64,000 nt of DNA from BOG-908 sp963848205 (lineage in GTDB: Bacteria > Pseudomonadota > Alphaproteobacteria > Acetobacterales > Acetobacteraceae), in NCBI GenBank assembly GCA_963848205.1, contig CAWKCV010000003.1, positions 186,001 through 250,000 on the forward strand, in the 5' to 3' direction. Both the position numbers and the translations under genes were made by a program. Under the pieces are notes generated by a model. It had not been told where the DNA came from, did no database searches, and saw only the letters and a list, made by a program, of their open reading frames with translations. Of this stretch, positions 33,125 to 42,996 are shown piece by piece. Positions within the stretch are counted from its first letter, which is position 1; each line of letters opens with the position of its first letter.

Positions 33125-34579
33125 TCACAAGATCGTGCGACGGACTGCACGGTGCCATCCTTCGACATGCGTTCGAATTTCGGCATCCGTCATGGTGGGT
33201 GTCCACTCGCGATCGGCTTGCCAATGCTCCGCAAGGTCATCGATACTCGACCAGTATCCGATAGCCAGACCGGCAGCATAGGCGGCACCAAGTGCGGTCG
33301 TTTCGGTGATCTTCGGTCGAACGATTGGCATATCGAGGATGCTCGCTTGAAACTGCATCAACGGCTCGCTTCGCACCATGCCCCCATCCACTCGCAAGCG
33401 TCGTACGGCAATTCCTGAATCCTGCGACATGGCATTCATGACATCGTAAGTCTGGAACGCGGCAGCCTCGAGTGCGGCGCGACAAATATGGGCACGATTG
33501 GTATAACGCGTCAGTCCGGTAATCAGGCCGCGCGCATCTTCGGACCAGTAGGGCGCATAAAGGCCGGAAAACGCTGGCACGATCGTAACACCCCCGCAAT
33601 CGGGAACGCTGGCGGCAAGCTCGTCAAGTTCGGAGGCACTGCCGACCACACCGAGATTGTCACGCAGCCACTGCACGAGTGCCCCAGTGACCGCGATGGA
33701 TCCTTCCAACGCATAGACAGCCGGGCCATTGCCGAATTTGTAGGCCAAGGTCGTGATGAGACCGTGCCGGGACGTCACAGGCGTGGCGCCGGTATTGAGA
33801 AGCAAGAAATTCCCAGTGCCGTAGGTGTTCTTCGCATCGCCAACGTTGAAACATGCCTGCCCAACAAGGGCCGCCTGCTGATCTCCGACCAATGCTGCCA
33901 CCGGCACACCAGCCAGTTCCTTGATGGTTGTCACTTCACCGATTACTTCTGACGACGAGACGATACGCGGCAGGCAAGCGACGGGAATGCGGAAGGCGTC
34001 GAGCAGCGCGGGCGACCAGTCCAACGTGACCAGATCCATCAGTTGAGTCCGGCTTGCATTTGTCGCATCCGTCACGTGGACGCCACAAAGATTCCAGGCG
34101 AGCCAGCTATCGATCGTGCCGAACAAGGCATCGCCAGCCTCGGCCATCTCGCGCGCACCAGGGATATGATCGAGCAGCCACTGCAACTTTAGGGCCGAGA
34201 AATAGCTTGCGAGCGGAAGGCCTGTTTGCTCCTGGAAACGGCTTTTTCCTCCCGCTCGGATATATTGCTCGACAAGTGCGTCCACCCGAATGTCCTGCCA
34301 GACAATGGCATTGTGCAGTGGTCGCCCAGTCGAGCGGTTCCAGAGGACGGTGGTTTCACGTTGGTTTGCTATGCCGATGGCGTCCGGGCGCGTGCCGGCG
34401 AGCGCGCCCAGCAAGGTCGCACGCGCGTTGTGCAAAATCTCTTCGGCGTCGTGCTCCAGCCAGCCCGGCTGCGGAGTGATCTGCGTGTGTTCCTTCTGCG
34501 CGATGCTGCGGACATTTCCATTGCGGTCGAACACCATGCACCGCGTGCTTGTCGTACCCTGATCTATTGCGGCGATCAT
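33125..34579 (-). CDS. glpK: Glycerol kinase
   Basis: 484 residues. It phosphorylates glycerol to glycerol-3-phosphate with ATP. Marks: IAAIDQGTTSTRCMVFDRNG at 2-21 (phosphate-1 loop), IGIANQRETTVLWNRSTGRP near 73-92, AIVWQDIRVDALVEQY, GTIDSWLAWNLCG near 148 and TYGTGNFLLLNTG near 256, FSGLYAPYWSEDARGLITGLT near 335. The start overlaps the glpD stop by four bases, so glpD-glpK are translated as a coupled pair. Length is about ten residues shorter than E. coli GlpK at the N terminus. Confidence 0.95.
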   Translation of the reverse strand: MIAAIDQGTTSTRCMVFDRNGNVRSIAQKEHTQITPQPGWLEHDAEEILHNARATLLGALAGTRPDAIGIANQRETTVLWNRSTGRPLHNAIVWQDIRVDALVEQYIRAGGKSRFQEQTGLPLASYFSALKLQWLLDHIPGAREMAEAGDALFGTIDSWLAWNLCGVHVTDATNASRTQLMDLVTLDWSPALLDAFRIPVACLPRIVSSSEVIGEVTTIKELAGVPVAALVGDQQAALVGQACFNVGDAKNTYGTGNFLLLNTGATPVTSRHGLITTLAYKFGNGPAVYALEGSIAVTGALVQWLRDNLGVVGSASELDELAASVPDCGGVTIVPAFSGLYAPYWSEDARGLITGLTRYTNRAHICRAALEAAAFQTYDVMNAMSQDSGIAVRRLRVDGGMVRSEPLMQFQASILDMPIVRPKITETTALGAAYAAGLAIGYWSSIDDLAEHWQADREWTPTMTDAEIRTHVEGWHRAVRRTIL

Positions 34580-36066
34580 CGCGCGGCGCGTCTCCCTTTT
34601 CGTACTTCAGCAAACACCGAAACCATCTGCTGCTTTTCTGCTTCGCTCAAGTGCAGCCCAAGTTTTGTTCGCCGCCATAATACGTCTTCAGCGTCCCGCG
34701 CGAACTCGGCATCATAGAGATACTCCAGTTCGGCACGTTGAACCTCGGGAGCTGCAAGTATCAGGGAAGCACGTGTGCCGTAAGCACGCGCCAGGCGCCG
34801 GATAAGCAAATCCGGAATAGCCGGATAAGCGACACACAGACCCGTCACCAACGCATCGAAGTCGCCGTTCGGAATATCCCCTCCGGGCAGCGGCTGTTCC
34901 GCCGTCCAACTCGGCCCCGGCACGCCCAGTTTGTGCAGGGCGGCTTCCGCCAAGCGGCGATATGTGGTGATCTTGCCGCCATAAATCGAGAGCACCGGTG
35001 CCGCCTCTGAAGGTGCATCCAGCTCCAGGACATAGTCCCGCGTGACGGCCGAGGCATTCTGCGCACCATCGTCGTGCAACGGACGCACGCCTGAAAAGCT
35101 CCATACTATGTCGGACGGCGAGACGTCGCGTTTCATCCAAAAACCGACAGCCTTGCACAGATACGCGATCTCTTCGGAAGAGATTGAGACACTGGCGGCA
35201 TCGCCCTCGAACGGCGTGTCCGTCGTGCCGATGAGAGAGAAATCGCTCTCGTAGGGTATGACGAAAATGACGCGCTTGTCCGGGTTTTGCAGGAGATAAG
35301 CGTGCGAGCCGTCATACAGGCGAGGCACGACAATATGGCTGCCTTTGACGAGGCGTGTGCGCGAGACGGTATCGCGTCCCAATCCGCCGGAAAGTACATC
35401 TGATACCCACGGCCCTGCGGCATTGACGATCATGCGTGTCTCCACGCTGTATTCTTCACCTGTCTCGCGATCCAACAGCACGACTTGCCAAAATCTGCCT
35501 TCGCGTCGGGCGGAGAGGAGACGCGTCTTTGTCAACACGCGTGCACCGCGTTCGGCCGCATCCACAGCGTTAAGCACAACAAGACGGCTGTCTTCGACCC
35601 AGCAATCGGAATAGGCGAATGCACGCGTCGGGCCTGCACGCAACGGAGTGGCAATCGAAGTGTTCGCGCCGGTTCCGTCCAGCTTGATCGATTGTGTTCC
35701 GGGCAGGGTTCGTCGACCGCCAATATGGTCGTAGAGAAACAGGCCAAGCCTGATCAGCCATGCGGGGCGTGTAGAGGCAAGCGAGCCCTTACCGAGCGGC
35801 AGAACGAAGCGCAGTGGCCAGATGATGTGCGGAGCGATGCGGAGCAGCCGTTCGCGTTCGCCGAGTGCCTCGCGAACCAGGCGAAACGCGTATTGTTCGA
35901 GGTAGCGCAGGCCGCCGTGGATAAGCTTGGTACTCGACGCACTGGTATGGCTGGCGAGGTCGTCCTGCTCGACCAGCATAACCGACAAGCCACGCCCGGC
36001 GGCATCTCTGGCTATACCGCACCCGTTTATGCCGCCGCCGATGATCAGAAGGTCGATGTCGGGCAT
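34576..36066 (-). CDS. glpD: Aerobic glycerol-3-phosphate dehydrogenase
   Basis: 496 residues. A membrane-associated FAD enzyme that oxidises glycerol-3-phosphate to DHAP, passing electrons to quinone. Marks: DLLIIGGGINGCGIARDAAG at 4-23 (FAD), LSVMLVEQDDLASHTSASST with KLIHGGLRYLEQYAFRLV near 47, a VVLNAVDAAERGARVLTKTR region near 160, IVNAAGPWVSD near 213, and FVIPYESDFSLIGTTDTPFE near 264-283. The C-terminal region has the DAEDVLWRRTKLGLHLSEAE pattern of GlpD. ATG at 36066; it is first in the glpD-glpK operon and divergent from the DAHP synthase. Confidence 0.95.
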   Translation of the reverse strand: MPDIDLLIIGGGINGCGIARDAAGRGLSVMLVEQDDLASHTSASSTKLIHGGLRYLEQYAFRLVREALGERERLLRIAPHIIWPLRFVLPLGKGSLASTRPAWLIRLGLFLYDHIGGRRTLPGTQSIKLDGTGANTSIATPLRAGPTRAFAYSDCWVEDSRLVVLNAVDAAERGARVLTKTRLLSARREGRFWQVVLLDRETGEEYSVETRMIVNAAGPWVSDVLSGGLGRDTVSRTRLVKGSHIVVPRLYDGSHAYLLQNPDKRVIFVIPYESDFSLIGTTDTPFEGDAASVSISSEEIAYLCKAVGFWMKRDVSPSDIVWSFSGVRPLHDDGAQNASAVTRDYVLELDAPSEAAPVLSIYGGKITTYRRLAEAALHKLGVPGPSWTAEQPLPGGDIPNGDFDALVTGLCVAYPAIPDLLIRRLARAYGTRASLILAAPEVQRAELEYLYDAEFARDAEDVLWRRTKLGLHLSEAEKQQMVSVFAEVRKGRRAAR

Positions 36067-36159
36067 GGATGATGCGGGAGCTCTTCTGAAAGGGGCGAAA
36101 ACACATTTTGGCGCTCGCCTTTTATTGCCTTCGTAGCGGCGCCGACATACTTAGCACAA

Positions 36160-37530
36160 ATGCAAAATCTTGGCTGGACCCCTGACAGCTGGCGCTCGCG
36201 TCCGATACGGCAAGCGCCTCGATACCCTGATGCCGCGGCGCTGGCCGCGTCTGAGGCTCGTCTTGCATCCTATCCGCCTCTGGTTTTCGCTGGCGAGGCG
36301 CGGCGGCTCAAGGAGGCGTTGGCACTCGCAGCGCACGGCCGCGCCTTTGTGCTTCAAGGCGGCGATTGTGCGGAGAGTTTCGCCGATTTCAATGCCAATT
36401 CCGTGCGCGATACCTTTCGGGTTCTGCTCCAGATGGCAGTCGTTCTGACGTTCGGTGCGACCGTTCCCGTCATTAAAATTGGGCGCATGGCCGGACAGTT
36501 TGCCAAACCTCGTTCGTCGGATACTGAGACTGTGGACGGTGTGAGCCTACCAAGCTATCGCGGCGATATCATCAACGGTCCGCAAGCAACTCCGGATGCC
36601 CGTGTGCCCGATCCCGTGCGGATGGAGACGGCGTATTTTCAATCCGCGGGCCGGATGAACCTGTTGCGTGCGTTCGCCGGCGGAGGCTACGCCGATTTGC
36701 ATCAGGTGCATCGATGGAATCTCGATTTCGTGGCGCGCTCACCCCTTGCCGCACGCTACCAGGATTTGGCAACCCGTATCGACGAAACGCTCGGCTTCAT
36801 GGCGGCTTGCGGCATTGGCGGGCATAATACGACCCAAATACGCGAGACGGAGTTCTACACAAGCCACGAATGCCTTCTGCTGCCCTACGAGCAGGCCCTG
36901 ACTCGGATAGATAGTACGAGTGGCGACTGGTACGGCTGCTCGGCTAACTTTCTGTGGATCGGCGATCGCACGCGTCAGATCGACGGTGCGCACGTGGAGT
37001 TCTTGCGTGGTGTTCGCAATCCGGTCGGGATAAAGGTCGGCCCATCTACGCCGGCGGACGATTTGCGTCGACTGATTGATATACTGCATCCGGACGACGA
37101 ACCGGGGCGTCTGACGTTGATCAGCCGGATGGGCGCCGAGCACGTAGCGACGAAGCTGCCGCCGTTGCTGCGCGCAGTACAGGAACAGGGTCGGCACATA
37201 ACCTGGCTGTGCGATCCGATGCACGGCAATACAATCAGCACGAGCAATGGTGTGAAAACGCGCAACTTCGAGGCCATTCTTGCCGAGATGCGTGGCTTTT
37301 TCGATGTGTTCGCCGACGCGGGCGCAAGACCGGGCGGTGTGCATGTTGAGATGACCGGTCAGCCGGTTACGGAATGTGTGGGCGGTGCCCATCGCCTGAC
37401 TGAGGCCGATCTGGGTCAGCGCTACGAGACATTCTGCGATCCACGATTGAATGCGGAGCAGTCGCTGGAATTGGCTTTTCTCGTAGCCGCCGAGCTCAAA
37501 ACCAGAAAGTTCAAAGCCGGTCCGGCCTGA
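36160..37530 (+). CDS. Class II 3-deoxy-7-phosphoheptulonate (DAHP) synthase
   Basis: 456 residues, the plant/Mycobacterium-type class II enzyme. It condenses PEP and erythrose-4-phosphate, the first step to aromatic amino acids. Marks: LGWTPDSWRSRPIRQAPRYP at 4-23, AFVLQGGDCAESFADFNANS near 62-81, KIGRMAGQFAKPRSSDTE near 106, GFMAACGIGG, FYTSHECLLLPYEQALTRID near 231, WIGDRTRQIDGAHVEFLRGV near 266, RMGAEHVATKLPPLL and WLCDPMHGNT near 350. Regulation cannot be read. It is divergent from glpD and convergent with an APC permease gene. Confidence 0.95.
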   Translation: MQNLGWTPDSWRSRPIRQAPRYPDAAALAASEARLASYPPLVFAGEARRLKEALALAAHGRAFVLQGGDCAESFADFNANSVRDTFRVLLQMAVVLTFGATVPVIKIGRMAGQFAKPRSSDTETVDGVSLPSYRGDIINGPQATPDARVPDPVRMETAYFQSAGRMNLLRAFAGGGYADLHQVHRWNLDFVARSPLAARYQDLATRIDETLGFMAACGIGGHNTTQIRETEFYTSHECLLLPYEQALTRIDSTSGDWYGCSANFLWIGDRTRQIDGAHVEFLRGVRNPVGIKVGPSTPADDLRRLIDILHPDDEPGRLTLISRMGAEHVATKLPPLLRAVQEQGRHITWLCDPMHGNTISTSNGVKTRNFEAILAEMRGFFDVFADAGARPGGVHVEMTGQPVTECVGGAHRLTEADLGQRYETFCDPRLNAEQSLELAFLVAAELKTRKFKAGPA

Positions 37531-37615
37531 GTCGCCTTGCAGGTAAAAACTCCAGCACAGGAACGGGAGAAGTATCGAAGCCTTTCTGATCCCTCAGCGG
37601 GAGATGACAGCTGCT

Positions 37616-38989
37616 CTATATTTCGGGTTCCCGCAACACCCAAGCGCCCCGCCTGCGCAGCACAAACCAGTAGTATGACGCAGAGATCGTCACGATGACA
37701 GCATCATACATCAAACTCTGCTGCCCGTTCTTCGGATCGATCAGCGCGGTATAGAGCACGTATGTCAGCATGAGGAGTGCGAGCACCGGTGGCCACGGGA
37801 AGAACGGCATCCGGTAGTGCGCGTGTGCTGTGGTGCCGCTCTTCCGCCCCGCTATGGCCGCCAGACAAAGCGAGCCATAGACGAACACGATGGCAGTGCC
37901 CGTCATCACCAGTAAGAGTTGCTGGTTGACCGCACATAACAGGCAGGAGAGTGTTCCCGTTGCAAGAGTTGCCGCCCAGGGCGAACCGAAACGCGGATGT
38001 ACGCGGGTCAACATGCGGTTGATCGGCGCGGCCCACACTTCATCGCGTCCGCTGCTGAACAACATGCGTGCGACGAGAACGATGACGGCGATGTCGGCAT
38101 TCACGATGGCCAGTGCGACAGAGATATTGATCACCGCGCTCAGTGTCGTGCCGCCGCGGTTAAGGACAAAGTCGCCGAACATCGTGTCGGACCGGAACAT
38201 CGAACCGAGATCGGGTGCGCCGTGCAAAGCCGCCGCAAGTGGCAACATTTGGCTGACGACGCTGATCACGAGTGCCCAAAGCACGGCACGCGCAACATGG
38301 CGGGGCGCCTCGCGTATTTCTTCCCCGAGATATACTGCATTACCGTAGCCGTAGAATGCGAAGATCGCAACCGACGTTCCCAGACCCATGACGCCGATCG
38401 TGGCGGGGGCGAGATGCCCGGCGGTGTTGAGGAACACCGGATGAGCCAGCAGGTCCAGCCATGGCCGCCCGGCGTGCGTCAGGCCAAGAATGCTGACAAC
38501 AACGAGTGCTAGGAGTTCCAGCATCAGAAATGCGCCGGTGATGAGCGCGTTGGTGCGCACGTTGAGAATCGCACAGAGCGTGGTGAAAATCAGGCAGAGC
38601 ACGGCGTCGAGCCCGAGCGGCGTGCCTGGAAAAACGGCATTGATGTAGTCGCCCAAGCCTTTGGCCACCACTGTGATGTTCAGGATCAGCACTACCATAT
38701 TCAGGCCGAGCACGATGAAGCCGGCCAGCGGACCTAACGTTCGCCCGACGATCGCGTATTCACCGCCCGTGAGCGGAAAGGCGGATGCCAGTTCGGCGTA
38801 CACGAAAGCCGTCAGCAAGCTGACGAAGCCCGCGGCCGCGAAGCTGATCAACGCTCCGCTGCCGGCCTGCTCCACGACGCCCGGCACGACGATGAAAATG
38901 GAAGAGGCTGGTGTGACCGATGACAGCGTAATCAGCAAGCAGCCGATCATTTTCATGTTGCGGCTGAAAGCCGGCGCTGTCCTGTGCAT
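37616..38989 (-). CDS. APC-superfamily amino acid permease
   Basis: About 457 residues from the ATG at 38989; an alternative ATG at 39130 would add 47 polar residues with weaker codon bias. About 12 membrane segments: MKMIGCLLITLSSVTPASSI begins TM1, followed by YAELASAFPLTGGEYAIVGR near 67-86 (TM3 region), IFAFYGYGNAVYLGEEIREA near 205-224, and DIAVIVLVARMLFSSGRDEV near 305-324. This pattern matches APC transporters of the amino acid-polyamine group. The substrate is not determinable. It lies divergent to a TonB receptor gene, and the shared intergenic region holds inverted and direct repeats. Confidence 0.9.
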   Translation of the reverse strand: MHRTAPAFSRNMKMIGCLLITLSSVTPASSIFIVVPGVVEQAGSGALISFAAAGFVSLLTAFVYAELASAFPLTGGEYAIVGRTLGPLAGFIVLGLNMVVLILNITVVAKGLGDYINAVFPGTPLGLDAVLCLIFTTLCAILNVRTNALITGAFLMLELLALVVVSILGLTHAGRPWLDLLAHPVFLNTAGHLAPATIGVMGLGTSVAIFAFYGYGNAVYLGEEIREAPRHVARAVLWALVISVVSQMLPLAAALHGAPDLGSMFRSDTMFGDFVLNRGGTTLSAVINISVALAIVNADIAVIVLVARMLFSSGRDEVWAAPINRMLTRVHPRFGSPWAATLATGTLSCLLCAVNQQLLLVMTGTAIVFVYGSLCLAAIAGRKSGTTAHAHYRMPFFPWPPVLALLMLTYVLYTALIDPKNGQQSLMYDAVIVTISASYYWFVLRRRGAWVLREPEI

Positions 38990-39122
38990 TCTGCGGTGGT
39001 GTTCCGGCGACAATGTCTCAGTATCGGCCCCAAGGTGGGCCGATTTGTCAAGCCATTCAGCGTTGGTGCGCGACCTGCGGTATGGAACTTGCTTGCCACT
39101 CGTCGGTGAAATCGGCGGGTCG

Positions 39123-39184
39123 GCATGCATAATTGCTTGCACGCGCGTCCGATTTCGTTCGCAATTGCATGCATTGCACGCAAG
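39123..39184. promoter_or_regulatory. Inverted and direct repeats in the divergent intergenic region
   Basis: GCATGCATAATTGC (39123-39136) and GCAATTGCATGC (39161-39172) form an imperfect inverted repeat, and TTGCACGC/TTGCACGCAAG recurs at 39137 and 39174. The site lies between the start of the APC permease (minus) and the TonB receptor (plus), in the roughly 200-base region with no gene, so it may be an operator for a regulator of both. No regulator gene is adjacent. Confidence 0.35.
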
Positions 39185-39199
39185 CGGTTTGGGAGCCTG

Positions 39200-41755
39200 A
39201 TGATGGTTTTGGTGGAGCGCAAAGCTCTTTTCGTGCTGTTCCTGGTTTGCTCAAGCCATGCTGCCGGTGCACAGACGCCTGATCCGCAATTGAAAAACGC
39301 ACCGAATGCAACTCAGGGTACGGCTGCCGTGCAGCCTGGCAACCAGGCGGGCGGAGCGGCCGCGGGCAGCGGCAAAGTGGAAGAGATTGTCGTCACATCG
39401 CAGAAACGTTCAGAGAACGTACGCAAAGTGCCGCTGAGCGTGACTGTCCTGAGCGGCGCCCAGCTGCGGGCGGCGCATATTCAAAGTTTCGCGGATCTTA
39501 CCCGGTCGGTGCCCAATCTCTCCTTTTCCAGCCAGGCGGGGGAGGGGTTATCCAATCTGGAGTTGCGCGGTGTTTCAAGCTCGGCGGGCACCGCGACAGT
39601 GGCACTCTACCTCGACGACGTGTCGCTGACGACGCGCAACCTGCCGACTGAAGGGGCGTCCGAGCCACGGTTCCTCGATATCTCACGGCTGGAGGTTTTG
39701 CGCGGGCCGCAGAGTACGCTGTATGGCGCGAGCGCGTTGGGCGGCACGCTACGTTATATCAGCAACACGCCGAAAATGGACGTGTTTGAAGGCAATATCT
39801 TCAGCGAGCTTTCGGGCACCTATCATGGCGGCGTCAACTACGACCAGCAGGGCGTATTGAATATCCCGCTGATCGATCGTCAACTCGTGCTGCGCCTGGC
39901 TGCGGAAACCGGCTCCGACAGCGGCTACATCAACAACGTCAACCCGCTGAACGGCGCACTGATCAAGTCCGGCATTAATTCCACCGGGTTCAATGTCGTG
40001 CGCGGAACATTGGTCTGGACACCCACGGATTGGCTGACGATCACGCCATCGGTGTATTTTCAGAATTTCATCCAGCACGACTCGGACGCACAGTATTTGA
40101 CGTTGCCGCACGATCAGACGCCGAAGGTCGTGGCGGAACCGGGCCACGACAAGCTGATCGTGCCAAGCTTCACGTTGAATGCGGATTTGGGGTTCGCTAA
40201 TCTCATCGCGGTTACCGGCAATTACGAGCGGCAGTTCAAGCGTATTCTCGACAGCACGGTCTATGACAATCTCGCCGTGTATCTCTGCGATCCAAACACC
40301 GACACGCCAAATCCTGTTGCTGGCCAGCCGCCCATCGGGTTTTGCGGCAACGACGCCGCCGGCAACCCGATCCACGGCTCTCCAACTGGTCTGTTCGATG
40401 CCTTAAACCAACGTCCAAGCCGGACGATATTCGACAACACCGTTCGCCAATGGTCTGAAGAGATCAGGCTCGTCAGCAAACCTTACGTCCCCGGGGAAAG
40501 CAAGCTGCCCTTCACCTGGATCGCCGGCTTGTACTACTCCGACGAGCACACAACCTCGACCGATACGGAGTTCGTCCAGAACGCGAACGGGCTGTTTAAT
40601 CAATTCGGTGTCAGCCCCGGCGATCCAAACGTGCTGGGCGGTGGCTTTCCAGGCGACATCGTCAACAACGAGGTGTTCCGGTCGATCACCTCCTACGATA
40701 CGGCGCAATATGCAGTGTTCGGTGAAGGCACGTATTATCCGCTGCCAAACCTGCGCCTGACGGCCGGCGCGCGTTATCAGTTCGCGCGGGATGGTGAGAG
40801 CACCTACCAGAACTATTTCTACGACTACGGCGACCCGGGGCTCGTCACTTCGGTCGGCCATTTCTACACGTTCCTGCCGAAATTTGCGATCAGCTACGAC
40901 ATCACGTCCTCCAACACGATCTACGCGAACGCGTCGAAGGGTTTCCGCCTTGGAAGCGAGAACCGACGCATACCCTTCGATCCGGCTAGTGCGGTCAGCA
41001 GCGGAACGCCGAGCTACGACCTGGCGCAGCTGGGGTTGCGTTCCGATTCGCCGAAAGGTTTCGGTCCGGACAAGCTGTGGAACTATGAGATCGGCGATAA
41101 GGGGCGCGCGCTTGGCGGGCGCGTCGTGTTCAGTGCAGACTTTTTCTATATCAATTGGTCCGATATCCAGACTTATGTTCCGCTCGTGACATCGGGCGAC
41201 GAGTTCCAGACCAACGCCGGATCAGCCACGAATTACGGGTTCGAGTTTGAACTACGTACGCGTGTGAACGACGATCTGAGCGTCGGGCTATCTGGCAGCG
41301 TTCTGAACGCGACGCTCGATCATGGTGTCGTCATCGGAAAGACGTTGCTGACGGGCACGTTTCCCGGCGAGAAGGTACCGGGCGTTCCTGATTTCAATCT
41401 CTCGTTCGACGCCAAGCAGAATTTTCGTATCAATGACCGGATCGGCGGTTTCGTCAGTATCGCTCCGAGTTGGGTAGGGGAAAGTCATGGCGTGGTGATC
41501 GACACCAATCCGGACTACAAGCGCCCATCCTATATCAGCATCGATGCGACAGCCGGGCTGGATTTCGGCCGTTGGGAGGTGACTTTGTTCGGTCGTAACC
41601 TGACCAACAACAACAAGGTCATCCAGCGCCCGGACATCGAAGGGTCCGCATCCCCGATCTATCAATTCGACTATCTTGGTAACCAGACACGCAATTTGCA
41701 GGGGTTCACGCTGCGGCCGCTCACGATCGGGATGAACGCCGCCCTGAGATTCTGA
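39200..41755 (+). CDS. TonB-dependent receptor
   Basis: 851 residues. A signal peptide (MMVLVERKALFVLFLVCSSH, cut after AAGAQ) precedes a linker and a plug domain that starts with EEIVVTSQKRSENVRKVPLS (TonB-box-like and plug marks), including LEVLRGPQSTLYGASALGGT near 165-184. The beta-barrel ends with GMNAALRF, with the terminal Phe. The plug sequence 'KRxENxxxVPLSVTV' is typical of the large family of TonB receptors of proteobacteria for unknown carbohydrate, phenolic or siderophore ligands. Start ATG at 39200 has a ribosome site GGGAG; another ATG directly follows. Confidence 0.92.
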   Translation: MMVLVERKALFVLFLVCSSHAAGAQTPDPQLKNAPNATQGTAAVQPGNQAGGAAAGSGKVEEIVVTSQKRSENVRKVPLSVTVLSGAQLRAAHIQSFADLTRSVPNLSFSSQAGEGLSNLELRGVSSSAGTATVALYLDDVSLTTRNLPTEGASEPRFLDISRLEVLRGPQSTLYGASALGGTLRYISNTPKMDVFEGNIFSELSGTYHGGVNYDQQGVLNIPLIDRQLVLRLAAETGSDSGYINNVNPLNGALIKSGINSTGFNVVRGTLVWTPTDWLTITPSVYFQNFIQHDSDAQYLTLPHDQTPKVVAEPGHDKLIVPSFTLNADLGFANLIAVTGNYERQFKRILDSTVYDNLAVYLCDPNTDTPNPVAGQPPIGFCGNDAAGNPIHGSPTGLFDALNQRPSRTIFDNTVRQWSEEIRLVSKPYVPGESKLPFTWIAGLYYSDEHTTSTDTEFVQNANGLFNQFGVSPGDPNVLGGGFPGDIVNNEVFRSITSYDTAQYAVFGEGTYYPLPNLRLTAGARYQFARDGESTYQNYFYDYGDPGLVTSVGHFYTFLPKFAISYDITSSNTIYANASKGFRLGSENRRIPFDPASAVSSGTPSYDLAQLGLRSDSPKGFGPDKLWNYEIGDKGRALGGRVVFSADFFYINWSDIQTYVPLVTSGDEFQTNAGSATNYGFEFELRTRVNDDLSVGLSGSVLNATLDHGVVIGKTLLTGTFPGEKVPGVPDFNLSFDAKQNFRINDRIGGFVSIAPSWVGESHGVVIDTNPDYKRPSYISIDATAGLDFGRWEVTLFGRNLTNNNKVIQRPDIEGSASPIYQFDYLGNQTRNLQGFTLRPLTIGMNAALRF

Positions 41756-41765
41756 CAGACCTCGG

Positions 41766-41800
41766 GGCGATCGCTCGATAATGCCAATTTGGCGATCGCC
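41766..41800. terminator. Possible terminator stem after the TonB receptor
   Basis: GGCGATCGC (41766-41774) pairs with GCGATCGCC (41792-41800), a 9-bp stem with a 17-base loop, 10 bases after the receptor stop. No T-run follows. The 207-base gap up to 41962 has no other recognisable feature. Confidence 0.35.
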
Positions 41801-41962
41801 TCATCCAGCATGTGCGTGCTCCACACTCTCGCGGGACGTCATTCGATCAGAATAGTCGTGAAGCTGTCGAGCGCTTCGATCGTCGGTGAAGCTATTTTGA
41901 TCAGACACAGCCGGCAAACTCTGCCTCCCGAATGCCGAGAACAGTCGCAGCTCCGGCCAGCG

Positions 41963-42868
41963 TCAGGCTGCTCTGACCTGCGACTGCGCTGGCTTCTTCG
42001 AACGGCCGGTGTCGTCGAATGGTGCTACGGTAAATACCGCGATGCCGGAGAGCGGGGCTGTGCTCGCGGCGATGAACCGGCAATCACGATGTACGAACAG
42101 AACGCGGTCTGGTCCGTAGCCATATTCGATGCTGCCCGCTGCAGGTTCGGCAATCGGGCCCGCCGCGCGGCCGGCAAGGTGAGAGCGTTCTTCCAGCAGA
42201 ATGCGACCACGTGTCTGGCTCCAAAGTGCCAGAACAGGAGAGCCGGCTTTTCGTAGCACAGCGGGGTCCGATGTCAGGTCGGAAAGGGACGAGATCGCAT
42301 GGCGGACGATTTTCACATCCGAGAGCGCGAACAGGCTTAGCATCTCCTGCGCTGCCGCCTCGTATTCGATCTTGCCGGCAGGCTCGGGTGAGTTCGCGTT
42401 TCCCCGTTTGCCGGCGCGCAGGCTGCGCTCGTAGGCGCCGCTGGATTGAATGGCCCGCAGGAAGTCGTATTCGGCTTGGTCCAGCATGCCGTGGTCCATC
42501 ATCCACGAGACGCTTTCCGGTTTGATGGGGCCGAGTTCGGACGCCTCCGCCGCCGACACCTCCTCCTCATCAATCCCGGCTACCCGGCTGGTGCCTTGGA
42601 TCAGCGCCATGTCGGAGAACTGAAGGCGTACGATCACCGCGCCGACCATCTCACCGTCCTGCAGCCGGATGGAAAAATCGAAGCCGCAATATCCGTCGCC
42701 CAGCTTGGCATCGAGCAAGTCCTGGCGGAACCGCTCGACCTTCCCCGAGCCCACGCAACGTGTGCCCACAAAGGCCAGCACTGTCTTATCGCGCAGACTG
42801 TCGGCGCCGCAGAAGATCCACCCGGCAACGCGCGTTTTTTGCGCGACTTCGATTGCACCCCTGATCAT
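41963..42868 (-). CDS. Unknown protein with a GW-type beta module
   Basis: 301 residues. The first 80 residues contain VAGWIFCGADSLRDKTVLAF, then VGSGKVERFRQDLLDAKLGD and GYCGFDFSI, which fits the beta-sandwich module (GWAxDxxxP..VxxxxDGxxVGxxxAdxFRpDLaxAGiGdGxxGFxxxl) seen in alphaproteobacterial glycosyltransferase and surface-polysaccharide proteins. The middle is acidic and helical (DEEEVSAAEASELG, MLDQAEYDFLRAIQ) and the C-terminal half is unrecognised. It lies at the edge of the methyltransferase/glycosyltransferase block, which supports a role in cell-surface glycans. Confidence 0.62.
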   Translation of the reverse strand: MIRGAIEVAQKTRVAGWIFCGADSLRDKTVLAFVGTRCVGSGKVERFRQDLLDAKLGDGYCGFDFSIRLQDGEMVGAVIVRLQFSDMALIQGTSRVAGIDEEEVSAAEASELGPIKPESVSWMMDHGMLDQAEYDFLRAIQSSGAYERSLRAGKRGNANSPEPAGKIEYEAAAQEMLSLFALSDVKIVRHAISSLSDLTSDPAVLRKAGSPVLALWSQTRGRILLEERSHLAGRAAGPIAEPAAGSIEYGYGPDRVLFVHRDCRFIAASTAPLSGIAVFTVAPFDDTGRSKKPAQSQVRAA

Positions 42869-42996
42869 CCGGCCCTCACGTCCTGGTCACGACCTCGTTA
42901 TCCAGCGCACGTCCGCTGCAATCAAGTGTTCTGACATGACAACTCAGTGTCGTCGGCGCTCAGTCCGGCGAATCCATGCAACTTTGCGGGGGGTGT

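Noticed and set aside
41766..41800. GCGATCGC octamers as a HIP1-like genomic signature
   Set aside because: Only this pair was noticed; no abundance across the window, so treated as a possible terminator stem.
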